Below, in pieces: positions 1-5,348 of a stretch of 7,108 nucleotides of DNA; the first letter of the stretch is position 1; each line of letters begins with the position of its first letter. Source of the DNA: Candidatus Nitrosymbiomonas sp. (GTDB lineage Bacteria; Sysuimicrobiota; Sysuimicrobiia; Sysuimicrobiales; Humicultoraceae); NCBI GenBank assembly GCA_020724185.1, contig DYHL01000078.1, positions 3,614 through 10,721 on the forward strand, given 5' to 3'. A program made the position numbers and the translations under genes. The notes beneath the pieces are model-generated. The model worked only from the letters and a program-made list of their open reading frames with translations, did not search any database and was not told the DNA's origin.

Positions 1-351
1 CTCGTGGTGGTTGAGTCGGGATTCCAGCCGGCGGCGCGCTCCCGGGCGGGCGCGATTGGATTGGGACAGCTCATGCCGGCCACCGCCCGCGCGCTTGGAG
101 TAGAGGCCAGGGACCCAGTGCAGAATCTCTACGGCGCCATCCGGTACCTGCGCGGCAACCTGGATCGGTTTGGTTGGGACAACGCGCACCTGGCCCTGGC
201 TGCTTACAACGCGGGCAAAGGCGCCGTCGAGAGGTACGATGGAATTCCCCCGTATGCGGAGACGCAGTGGTACGTGGCGAACGTATCAGGCCTCTACCGC
301 CGGCTCATGTTGATTCCCGGCGAAAGCCTGGAGCTCTCCAGGCGTCTCTAG
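1..351 (+). CDS. Lytic transglycosylase, SLT domain (5' partial)
   Basis: This is the C-terminal 116 codons of a soluble lytic murein transglycosylase (Slt family 1), which cleaves the MurNAc-GlcNAc bond of peptidoglycan in the periplasm or cell wall. The frame is open from base 1, so the true start lies upstream and the GTG at position 4 is not a credible start. Three family motifs are visible. The catalytic glutamate is in ESGFQP (Glu codon 13-15). The GLGQLMPATA motif follows (usually GLMQLMP). The AYNAGKGAVERYDGIPPYAET segment near residues 67-87 is typical of SLT domains, with a late YV. The gene ends at TAG 349-351. The family assignment is secure, but the role is not: the enzyme may serve general wall turnover or open the wall for an envelope machine such as the pili encoded downstream. 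A c-di-GMP riboswitch leader begins about 55 nt after the stop. Confidence 0.93.
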   Translation, partial: LVVVESGFQPAARSRAGAIGLGQLMPATARALGVEARDPVQNLYGAIRYLRGNLDRFGWDNAHLALAAYNAGKGAVERYDGIPPYAETQWYVANVSGLYRRLMLIPGESLELSRRL

Positions 352-368
352 GTAAATTAGAGGGGGAC

Positions 369-396
369 TAGACAGAGTCTCGAGTGGGAAGATAGC
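369..396 (+). promoter_or_regulatory. Possible promoter upstream of riboswitch 1
   Basis: TAGACA (369-374) matches the -35 consensus at five of six bases. It sits 16 nt before GATAGC (391-396), a poor -10 match. Transcription would begin near 403, just before the aptamer's P1 helix, which is where a riboswitch promoter should lie. The weak -10 makes this tentative. The leader may instead be transcribed from farther upstream, through the transglycosylase gene. Confidence 0.25.
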
Positions 397-408
397 CAGT
401 AGCAAGCA

Positions 409-512
409 CCTCCGAACGGGCAAACCCGCCGTAAGGCGGGGACGCAAAGCCAACGGGACCTGGAAGCCTGCTGCCACGGGCCTCCAGGCCGGCCGGGTTG
501 CCGAAGGGGAGG
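409..512 (+). ncRNA. Cyclic di-GMP-I (GEMM-I) riboswitch aptamer 1
   Basis: The GEMM-I core is intact. GGGCAAACC (418-426) leads into a P2 hairpin, CCCGCC / GGCGGG (425-430 / 435-440), capped by the GNRA tetraloop GUAA. It is followed by GACGCAAAGCC (441-451), a P3 stem CCUGGA / UCCAGG (459-464 / 483-488) and the conserved 3' segment GGGUUGCCGA (495-504). The P1 helix pairs CCUCC (409-413) with GGAGG (508-512). The base before CAAACC is G420, the A at 447 is the middle A of GCAAAG, and C501 is in GCCGA. By my alignment to the Vibrio Vc2 aptamer these are the three ligand-contact positions, and they are intact. The expected ligand is therefore c-di-GMP rather than cGAMP. The RNA leads directly into the three-gene operon starting at 582. 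Confidence 0.93.
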
Positions 513-520
513 GTTTCCCA

Positions 521-550
521 GCCTTCCGGCCCTGGCCGGGAGGCGTTTGT
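521..550 (+). terminator. Intrinsic terminator of riboswitch 1 expression platform
   Basis: A stem of about 10 bp, 521-530 pairing with 535-544 with one G-U pair and loop CCTG, is followed by GTTTGTGT, a short and imperfect U-rich tail. Its 5' arm contains CCTTCC (522-527). That segment can alternatively pair with 507-512, which is the 3' strand of aptamer helix P1. Ligand binding would lock P1, free the CCTTCC arm and favour the terminator, predicting an OFF switch. This is read from base pairing only. Confidence 0.6.
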
Positions 551-581
551 GTCGTAGGGGGGCGGCTAGGGGGAGAACTGC

Positions 582-1277
582 GTGGAGACGCTCCGCATCC
601 AGAGCTACGAGGCCATTCAGGCCGGGGCGGCCCTGTTCGCCGGGATCCGCGGCGACGAGGTAGATCTGGACCTACTAGTGGCGTACCTGGCCGCGCGCGG
701 CTTCGACGGTGGTGTGCTCGTGGGAGACCAGGAAACCGACGGCGTCCTCTGGCTCCAGGAGGGTACGCCCCGCGAGGTGTGGGTGTTCGAGGCGGGCGAC
801 ATCCCGGAAGTGCTGCTGAACGGTCCGGGGCGCGACCGGCTCAGCGCGCTGGCAGCCCGCGGCGGCCAGGTCAGCGTTGTGGCGTGCGAGCCGCCGGGCG
901 TACCGCCGGGGTTACCGGACACACCTGACGATCCGGAACAACAACCAGCGATCTCCACCGAGCCTCCTGCCCACCCGTGGCCTGCCATTCTCGAGCAGGT
1001 TGCGGCGCGCGTCGCGCGCAGCCGCGGCCCTCGCCTGGCGGCCCAGTTCGTGGCTGCATTGAACCGGGCTCTGGAACGTCACGGGGGTAGCATGGATGGC
1101 GAGCGCGTCCGCGCGCCGCAACTGCCTGAGTCCACCTGGCGCACAATCGTGGAGGCGGCCTGCGCACCGATCGTGACGATCGCCGGCCGGGCGTTCACAG
1201 ATCGGACCATTGCCGCTTCCGAGCGCGCGGTCGTGGACGGAACCGAGGCGGGCACCGAAGGGGAGGGGTCGTGGTGA
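582..1277 (+). CDS. Hypothetical protein, first gene of c-di-GMP-riboswitch operon
   Basis: I do not recognise this 231-residue protein. It starts at GTG 582, with a GGGAG Shine-Dalgarno six bases upstream (571-575). It appears soluble, with no signal peptide or membrane segment. The N-terminal half (about 1-105) is alpha/beta-like, with a segment near residues 31-70 in which LLVAYLAARGFDGGVLVGD is followed by GVLWLQEG. That strand-turn-strand look recalls PATAN/DUF4388 or roadblock-like folds, but this is a guess. A Pro-rich linker (about 103-131) leads to a helical C-terminal half (about 132-205), then an acidic, Gly-rich tail. The segment around residues 31-60 resembles one in the third gene of the operon. 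The stop overlaps the start of the membrane-protein gene, so the two are probably translationally coupled. Expression is expected to respond to c-di-GMP through the leader riboswitch. Confidence 0.82.
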   Translation: METLRIQSYEAIQAGAALFAGIRGDEVDLDLLVAYLAARGFDGGVLVGDQETDGVLWLQEGTPREVWVFEAGDIPEVLLNGPGRDRLSALAARGGQVSVVACEPPGVPPGLPDTPDDPEQQPAISTEPPAHPWPAILEQVAARVARSRGPRLAAQFVAALNRALERHGGSMDGERVRAPQLPESTWRTIVEAACAPIVTIAGRAFTDRTIAASERAVVDGTEAGTEGEGSW

Positions 1278-2026
1278 CGCCGCGACCCTGGCTGCCGAAG
1301 GCGGTCATCGGCTCGCTTGCCGTGGTTGCGGGCATCACCTACGGCCTGGACGGTGGTGGGCCACAGGTGCAGGCTGCGCGCCACGCAACCGGGTCCATCC
1401 TGCAGATCCTGGCGCCGCTGGTGGCCGGGCTTGGGTGCCTGGCCGCGGCGCGGGCCTACGCACGCGGCGATCGCGAGCGCGCGGTCTGGATGACGGGCTC
1501 GTGGGCTACCCTGGCCTGGGCCGGCGGCCGCGCGATCTTCACGGGCTACGAGTGGATTGGGGGGAGGGCGCTGCCCTTCCCGTCCCTCGCGGACGGGTTC
1601 TTTGTCGCCTTCTTCGTGCTGCTTGGCGTGGCGCTGTGGATGGAGGTCCGGCTCGTCTGGTCCGTGGTTGAGCGGTCGGTCCGCAGGAACCTGACGGTTT
1701 ACGGCGCCCTGGCATGGGCGTTTGTCCTCACGACGGTCCTGGTATCAGTCGCGCAGAGCCAGGCCTCTGCTCTGGAGAAGGCGCTGGCCGCGTTCTATCC
1801 GGCGGCCGCGGCGCTGCTGGTGCCCGCGGGCCTCGTGCCCGCCGCTGGCTTCCGCGGAGGCACCTCGGCATACCCGTGGCTTGCCGTGGCGATGGCGGCG
1901 GTCTGCCTGACCGCGGCGAGCCTGCTGCACCTTGCCGTGCACAGGGCAGACGCGCTGTGGGTCGCCGGCTTCGTCTTCCTGGCAGTCGGCGGTTTCTGGC
2001 AGCGGGCCGCGCTCGAGGAGGCCTAG
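1274..2026 (+). CDS. Multi-pass membrane protein, sensor-like, no output domain
   Basis: This protein of about 250 residues is almost entirely hydrophobic. Eight candidate membrane segments lie at about residues 10-26, 40-60, 71-90, 103-127, 142-165, 171-192, 200-222 and 227-245. The sequence PFPSLADGFFVAFFVLLG in the fourth segment resembles the PSLAD-type motif I recall from multi-TM N-terminal sensor regions of some GGDEF proteins. Here no GGDEF, EAL, kinase or HAMP domain follows, so it would be a free-standing sensor or scaffold. That resemblance is from memory and weak. GTG 1274 forms a GTGA overlap with the upstream stop and lies five bases after GGGGAGGGG (1260-1268). GTG 1271 is an equally in-frame alternative. 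A GAGGAGG near the 3' end serves the next gene, which starts six bases after this stop. The three genes are best read as one operon. Confidence 0.82.
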   Translation: MTPRPWLPKAVIGSLAVVAGITYGLDGGGPQVQAARHATGSILQILAPLVAGLGCLAAARAYARGDRERAVWMTGSWATLAWAGGRAIFTGYEWIGGRALPFPSLADGFFVAFFVLLGVALWMEVRLVWSVVERSVRRNLTVYGALAWAFVLTTVLVSVAQSQASALEKALAAFYPAAAALLVPAGLVPAAGFRGGTSAYPWLAVAMAAVCLTAASLLHLAVHRADALWVAGFVFLAVGGFWQRAALEEA

Positions 2027-2032
2027 GCAGCG

Positions 2033-2794
2033 GTGGCCGCGTCAAACGGGACCGGAATCTTCCACTACGCGTGGACGCGCGGGTTTGCCACCGTTGTGGA
2101 AGCCCCTGCGTGCCAGACCGCCGCGGTCTTCGGGCCCGGCGGTTGGGAGCAGGGGCAGCCCTCGACCGTGCTGCCCGCAGGTGCGCCCCCTGGAGCGGAG
2201 GCGGTACACCTGGCGCTCCCTGAGTGGCTGGCCGATCAGATCGCCGGCCTGCAGTTCTCGGCAGGGGGGCTGCACACCGAGTTCGTCCGTCTCAACCTCC
2301 TGCTTCAGCGACTGCGCTCGCAGGGCTCAGACGCGGCGGTCCTGGTTCTGGGAGAGAAGCCGTCGGTCTACGTGATAGCGGGCGGGGAGGTTACCCGCTG
2401 TGGAGAAGACGGTGCGCCTCCCGGCGAAGCATCAGGATGGATCGTCGTCTTCTCGGGGAACGTGCGCGTGCCCGGTGTGGAACCTATCCGCGTGGAACCT
2501 CCTGGCGCGATTGCGGCAGAGCTGCCCGACGCCGGCGAGGAGATCTACTTCGTTCCCACCAACAGCCGCAGCTCCCTGCCGGAGGACGTGGCGGAGGGAA
2601 TCCTAGAGTTAGCGGGTCCAGCAGGCCATGCGGTGCCCGGGCTGGTAGATGGCTCGCGCACGATCGCCACGATTGCCAGCATGACCGGGTTGACTCTGGG
2701 GCAGACCCGGGCCGTGGTCGGGGTGTTGATGGCGCAGCGGCTTGCCTTCCGTTGCGTGGGCCGGTCCAGTCAGGCCTTGCGCAAGCGATCTTGA
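2033..2794 (+). CDS. Hypothetical protein with winged-helix-like C-terminus
   Basis: This 253-residue protein is not a family I can name. It starts at GTG 2033, with GAGGAGG (2015-2021) inside the end of the preceding gene, and it closes the operon. No signal peptide or membrane span is visible. A segment at about residues 83-125 (LNLLLQRLRSQGSDAAVLVLG followed by VYVIAGGEV) parallels the ARGFDGGVLVGD / GVLWLQEG segment of the first gene. This suggests a shared module or distant duplication. The C-terminal part (about 203-245), VDGSRTIATIASMTGLTLGQ and onward, has the helix pattern of the small winged-helix or PATAN-associated end seen in some regulatory proteins (xDGxRTxxxIA). DNA binding is not implied. 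The promoter candidate for the sigma factor transcript lies in its last codons. Confidence 0.8.
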   Translation: MAASNGTGIFHYAWTRGFATVVEAPACQTAAVFGPGGWEQGQPSTVLPAGAPPGAEAVHLALPEWLADQIAGLQFSAGGLHTEFVRLNLLLQRLRSQGSDAAVLVLGEKPSVYVIAGGEVTRCGEDGAPPGEASGWIVVFSGNVRVPGVEPIRVEPPGAIAAELPDAGEEIYFVPTNSRSSLPEDVAEGILELAGPAGHAVPGLVDGSRTIATIASMTGLTLGQTRAVVGVLMAQRLAFRCVGRSSQALRKRS

Positions 2795-2805
2795 CGGGCT
2801 ATGAT
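2777..2805 (+). promoter_or_regulatory. Candidate promoter for riboswitch 2 / sigma factor transcript
   Basis: TATGAT (2800-2805) is a five-of-six match to the -10 hexamer. TTGCGC (2777-2782) is a partial -35 match, with an ideal 17-nt spacer. Predicted initiation near 2812 leaves about 30 nt before the aptamer and would give the sigma factor its own c-di-GMP-responsive transcript, separate from the upstream operon. Read-through from upstream cannot be excluded, because no terminator is seen between 2794 and the aptamer. Confidence 0.45.
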
Positions 2806-2841
2806 ACTGGATTACCGGGCAGGACAGCCGGGCGCTACAAC

Positions 2842-2939
2842 CGAATATGAACCCCGAAAAGAGCAAACCCATCGCAAGGTGGGGGCGCAAAGCCTCGGGA
2901 CCAGTGATGTGGTCGGCCGGGCTGCCGGAGGTGGATTCG
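2842..2939 (+). ncRNA. Cyclic di-GMP-I (GEMM-I) riboswitch aptamer 2
   Basis: The conserved order is present: GAGCAAACC (2861-2869), a P2 hairpin CCCAUC / GGUGGG (2868-2873 / 2878-2883) with the GNRA loop GCAA, GCGCAAAGCC (2885-2894), a P3 stem GACC / GGUC (2899-2902 / 2910-2913), then GGGCUGCCGG (2919-2928). The putative ligand-contact bases G2863, A2890 and C2925 are intact. Two positions deviate from the usual pattern: A2862 replaces G in GGGCAAACC, and G2928 replaces A in GCCGA. P1 is imperfect. The best pairing I find is CGAAU / AUUCG (2842-2846 / 2935-2939) plus a short CC / GG segment with a bulge. Affinity may differ from riboswitch 1. The leader runs straight into the sigma factor gene. 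Confidence 0.9.
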
Positions 2940-2977
2940 CGCTCCTCCTGGGGCAGCCCAGGAGGGCTCGCCGTTTT
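2939..2977 (+). terminator. Terminator-like hairpin of riboswitch 2 expression platform
   Basis: CCTCCTGGG (2944-2952) pairs perfectly with CCCAGGAGG (2957-2965) around the loop GCAG. The stem can be extended by GCG / CGC (2939-2941 / 2969-2971), after which CG and TTTT (2974-2977) follow. The U run is short. The CCTCC arm is also complementary to GGAGG at 2927-2931 on the 3' edge of the aptamer, and to the AGGAGG Shine-Dalgarno of the sigma gene. The hairpin could therefore act as a ligand-controlled terminator, or affect ribosome access. Confidence 0.55.
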
Positions 2978-2978
2978 C

Positions 2979-2984
2979 AGGAGG
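2979..2984 (+). promoter_or_regulatory. Shine-Dalgarno that fixes the sigma factor start
   Basis: A perfect AGGAGG lies eight bases before ATG 2993. It sets the start downstream of the riboswitch and rules out the in-frame ATG at 2801, whose reading would run through the structured leader. It is the exact complement of CCTCCT at 2944-2949, so it can take part in the switch pairing. Confidence 0.85.
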
Positions 2985-2992
2985 CGCGGGAG

Positions 2993-3808
2993 ATGGCAAC
3001 GCGGACTCCGCACAGTCTGGTTGAGAACCCGGAACTTCGCTCCGGGGAAACCTCCGGGTACGACGACGCGGATCTCCTGATCATGGAGCACGCGGAGGCG
3101 TGCAGCCCAGACGCGCGCGAGCGCATAGTCGCCGCCTGCACCCCTCTGGTTCGGCGCATCGCCGCGGAGTTCGCATACTCTGGGGTACCGTCCGAGGACC
3201 TGATCCAGGTAGGCTACATCGGACTGCTCAACGCCATTGGCGGGTTTGATCCCGGGCGCGGCGCCAAGTTTGCCACCTATGCCAGCCACCTCATCCGCGG
3301 CGAGATCCGCCACTACCTGCGCGACCAGCGGGACACGATCCGCAAGCCGCGCTGGCTCCAGAAACTCAACATACGCATTGAGGAAACCATCAGCGCCCAC
3401 GTTAGCGAAACCGGCCGCTTCCCTAGTCTCGAGGCCCTGGCGCGCGAGCTCAACATCGAGGAAGACGGGCTGCTGGAGGTCCTGCGCACGAGGGAGGTCC
3501 TCCGCACCGTCTCCATCGAGGCCGACGAAGGGGGCGCCGATCTTCGCGTGGACCGCGACCGGATCCGTCACCGGACCCACATCAGCTTCCAGCTTCCGAT
3601 AGAGGACCGTGTGACGCTGATGGAGGCGTTGGAGTCACTGACCGCCCTGCAGCGCAAGGTCGTGTATTACCTGTTCTACACGGACCTCACGCAGATGGAA
3701 GCCGCCAAGCAGATTGGGATCTCGCAGAAGCACGTGTCGCGCGTGCTTGCCGCCGCGCTGGGCAAGTTGCGCGGCGCGATAGACGCGCGTCTACACGGGA
3801 CGCTTTAG
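2993..3808 (+). CDS. RNA polymerase sigma factor, SigB/SigF/SigG-type
   Basis: This 271-residue sigma-70 group 3 factor should direct RNA polymerase to a special promoter set. Region 2 spans about residues 45-112. It includes DLIQVGYIGLLNAIGGFD (69-86) for core binding and the FATYASHLIRGEIRHYLRD stretch for -10 recognition. Region 3 covers about 121-190, with WLQKLNIRIEE and the TGRFPSLEALARELNI helix. Region 4 covers about 205-265, with the helix-turn-helix TQMEAAKQIGISQKHVSRVL (233-252) for -35 contact. Length and order fit the SigB/F/G (stress/sporulation) or FliA-like group, and the region 2 wording favours SigB/F/G. No anti-sigma or anti-anti-sigma gene is in the window. Control seems instead to come from the c-di-GMP riboswitch in its leader. 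A roadblock protein gene follows after 17 nt. The promoters it recognises are unknown. Confidence 0.93.
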   Translation: MATRTPHSLVENPELRSGETSGYDDADLLIMEHAEACSPDARERIVAACTPLVRRIAAEFAYSGVPSEDLIQVGYIGLLNAIGGFDPGRGAKFATYASHLIRGEIRHYLRDQRDTIRKPRWLQKLNIRIEETISAHVSETGRFPSLEALARELNIEEDGLLEVLRTREVLRTVSIEADEGGADLRVDRDRIRHRTHISFQLPIEDRVTLMEALESLTALQRKVVYYLFYTDLTQMEAAKQIGISQKHVSRVLAAALGKLRGAIDARLHGTL

Positions 3809-3825
3809 CCCACGGGAGGTAGCCG

Positions 3826-4185
3826 ATGATGTCGCAGTTGAAGGACGTGCTTGCGGACATGACCAGGGTTGAGGGCGTGGTGGCCGCCATGATCGTCGGC
3901 CGGGACGGGTTTGTCGTGGAGGGGATGACCACCGAAGAGCGGGTGGACCTTGAGGCCCTGGGCGCGATCGTGGCCAGCAACATCGCGGCGGCCGACTCGA
4001 TGGGCAAGGAGATGGGCCGCGGATCGCTGCGCACCATGCTGCTGGAGTATGACGACGGCCCGGTGGCTGTCGGGCCCGCAGGCGCCGACGCCGTCATGGT
4101 GGTGGTCGGAACGCGGCAGGCCAACCTGGGGCGCGTACGCCTGGAGATGCGGCGCAACAGCCAGCTCGCGGCCGCGCTGGTCTAG
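3826..4185 (+). CDS. Roadblock/LC7 domain protein (MglB-like)
   Basis: This 119-residue single-domain protein has the roadblock/LC7 pattern: LKDVLADMTRVEGVVAAMIV, then GRDGFVVEG, a central helix LEALGAIVASNIAAADSMG, then strands RTMLLEYDDGPVAVGPAG and DAVMVVVGT, and a last helix. Such proteins form dimers. In bacteria they often serve as activators or partners of Ras-like GTPases, as MglB does for MglA in polar control of type IV pili and motility. No GTPase gene is in the window. The gene starts at ATG 3826, with GGGAGG (3814-3819) six bases before it; ATG 3829 is also possible. It lies 17 nt after the sigma factor and is probably cotranscribed with it. Its place between a sigma factor and minor pilins makes pilus polarity or assembly control an attractive role, by inference only. 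Confidence 0.9.
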   Translation: MMSQLKDVLADMTRVEGVVAAMIVGRDGFVVEGMTTEERVDLEALGAIVASNIAAADSMGKEMGRGSLRTMLLEYDDGPVAVGPAGADAVMVVVGTRQANLGRVRLEMRRNSQLAAALV

Positions 4186-4194
4186 TCCAACCCA

Positions 4195-4248
4195 GACCCC
4201 CCGCGCGCCGGCGCGAGGTCCCAGGTCTACCTCTGCGGGGACTTGGGA
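4195..4248 (+). promoter_or_regulatory. Tandem hairpins in the gap before the pilin genes
   Basis: Two inverted repeats fill the gap after the roadblock gene. The first has GACC / GGTC (4195-4198 / 4217-4220) enclosing the 12-base palindrome CGCGCCGGCGCG (4204-4215). The second has a 9-bp stem, 4219-4227 with 4240-4248, including one G-T pair and a 12-base loop. They share bases 4219-4220, so they may be alternatives. Neither is followed by a T run, so I do not call a terminator. I see no convincing promoter between here and 4305. Confidence 0.4.
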
Positions 4249-4304
4249 ACAACGTCTACTGACAGATCCATGAAGCCCTAGACCCAGCGTGGGGGTAGTT
4301 GACC

Positions 4305-4736
4305 ATGCGGCCGCATGTTTGGGACGCCAGAGGCGAGACAGGGTTCACCTATCTCGAGCTGCTCGTGGCTCTGTCGCTGTTCGCTGCTTTTTCCGTGTTC
4401 CTTCTTCATACTTTCATCATTGGGATGGCGCATGCCGGCCGGGCCAACGATCGCGCCGCCGCCACCACCCTTGCCACCCAGGTGATGGAGCAGGTGCGCG
4501 CCAGCGTCAACCCCTACGAGATGGTAGGCTACACGGACCTCGCCCGGTCCTCACTCCCGCTTCCGGACCCATACACTGGCGTGATCAATCCGACCCCCCA
4601 CACCTTCCAGGTGGCCGTGGACGTCACCCACAACGAGCATCTACGATTGACCACTGCCACGGTCCAGGTGTACAGGCCTGCCGACCCTAACGGCACGCCC
4701 TTCGTCTCACTTACGACGGTGCTGGATGATCAGTAG
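4305..4736 (+). CDS. PilV/GspI-like type IV minor prepilin
   Basis: This 143-residue prepilin should be cut by prepilin peptidase and built into a type IV pilus or a type II secretion-like pseudopilus in the envelope. The class III signal is clear: a 13-residue leader ending in GETG, cleavage before Phe14, then FTYLELLVALSLF with Glu at +5, and a hydrophobic helix to about residue 37. The stretch AAATTLATQVMEQVRA right after the helix is characteristic of the PilV/GspI group. The rest is a short pilin head. ATG 4305 is preferred, with GGGGG (4291-4295) upstream; TTG 4299 in the same frame is less likely. Its end overlaps the next gene by 11 bases, as usual in minor-pilin operons. Confidence 0.88.
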   Translation: MRPHVWDARGETGFTYLELLVALSLFAAFSVFLLHTFIIGMAHAGRANDRAAATTLATQVMEQVRASVNPYEMVGYTDLARSSLPLPDPYTGVINPTPHTFQVAVDVTHNEHLRLTTATVQVYRPADPNGTPFVSLTTVLDDQ

Positions 4737-5325
4737 AGGCCGCGCCCGGTCACTGCCGGCGTCCCTGCGCGGGGCCCAGGGGGTAACGCTGGTCGAGCTG
4801 GTTGTGGCCCTGAGCCTGCTGACGCTCACCGTGGGGAGCATCTATGCTCTCGTGGGGGTGGGCGGCAGGTCGGCCCGCACAACCAACGACTTCCTGCAGA
4901 CCCAGGCCCACGTGCGTGCAGCCCTCGACAACGTGGTGGACGAGATCCGCTGGGCGCAGGGGGTCAGTTGTGCCTCCGCGACGGTGGTTACGCTGTCCAT
5001 CCCGCAGGACACGCCCTTCTCCCTGACGAGCCCCTACCGGGTGACCTTTGCGCACAACGCCGACGCCCTGACGCTGACGCGCAGGGAAGATCCCGCGGGA
5101 AGCGGCTGCCCGGATTCAACGTCGGGGAGGCCCATTGCCTACTTCATCGGGACGGCCGGCGGGCCTGCCGGGCTGGCGTTCGAGTACTTTGGTGCCGATG
5201 GGGTCGCTCTAGGATCGGCACCGGCCAGCCTCGGGGACATCGCCAGGGTGAGGATGACGGTGACGGCGGTTCGGGATCAGGTCAGCCGCACGTTCGCAGG
5301 GGATGCGGCGCTGCGCGCCCGATAG
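4726..5325 (+). CDS. PilW/GspJ-like type IV minor prepilin
   Basis: This 199-residue prepilin has a 19-residue basic leader ending in GAQG. Cleavage falls before Val20 rather than the common Phe, followed by VTLVELVVALSLL with Glu at +5 and a membrane helix to about residue 45. The conserved part after the helix, with many charged and polar residues (AALDNVVDEIRWAQG), and the length fit PilW/GspJ-type proteins, which help form the pilus tip complex. Two cysteines, in GVSCAS and GSGCPD, could form a disulfide in the periplasm. ATG 4726 overlaps the upstream gene by 11 bases, so translation is probably coupled. The PilX-like gene follows 23 nt after the stop. Confidence 0.86.
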   Translation: MISRGRARSLPASLRGAQGVTLVELVVALSLLTLTVGSIYALVGVGGRSARTTNDFLQTQAHVRAALDNVVDEIRWAQGVSCASATVVTLSIPQDTPFSLTSPYRVTFAHNADALTLTRREDPAGSGCPDSTSGRPIAYFIGTAGGPAGLAFEYFGADGVALGSAPASLGDIARVRMTVTAVRDQVSRTFAGDAALRAR

Positions 5326-5348
5326 CGGCCGGAGAGGGATGAAGAGAC

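Noticed and set aside
367..385. Small hairpin after the transglycosylase stop as a terminator
   Set aside because: The stem is short, has a two-base bulge and is followed by no T run.
409..512. cGAMP-specific GEMM-Ib variant
   Set aside because: By my alignment the key position before CAAACC is G in both aptamers. The cGAMP class, as I recall, has A there.
1221..1486. Repeated 12-mer GAGCGCGCGGTC at 1221 and 1475
   Set aside because: Both copies encode unremarkable ERAV-containing coding sequence, and such a short GC-rich repeat is expected by chance.
2801..2992. N-terminal extension of the sigma factor from ATG 2801
   Set aside because: This stretch is riboswitch and terminator sequence, and ATG 2993 has a perfect Shine-Dalgarno and gives a normal family length.
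2609..3580. Long antisense open frame of 323 codons on the - strand
   Set aside because: It lies opposite the sigma factor, riboswitch 2 and the end of the third operon gene. Its protein has no recognisable motif. Long antisense frames are common in GC-rich DNA.
4299..4304. TTG 4299 as start of the PilV-like gene
   Set aside because: ATG 4305 is two codons downstream, is a stronger start codon and has suitable spacing to the GGGGG upstream. The product differs by only two residues.
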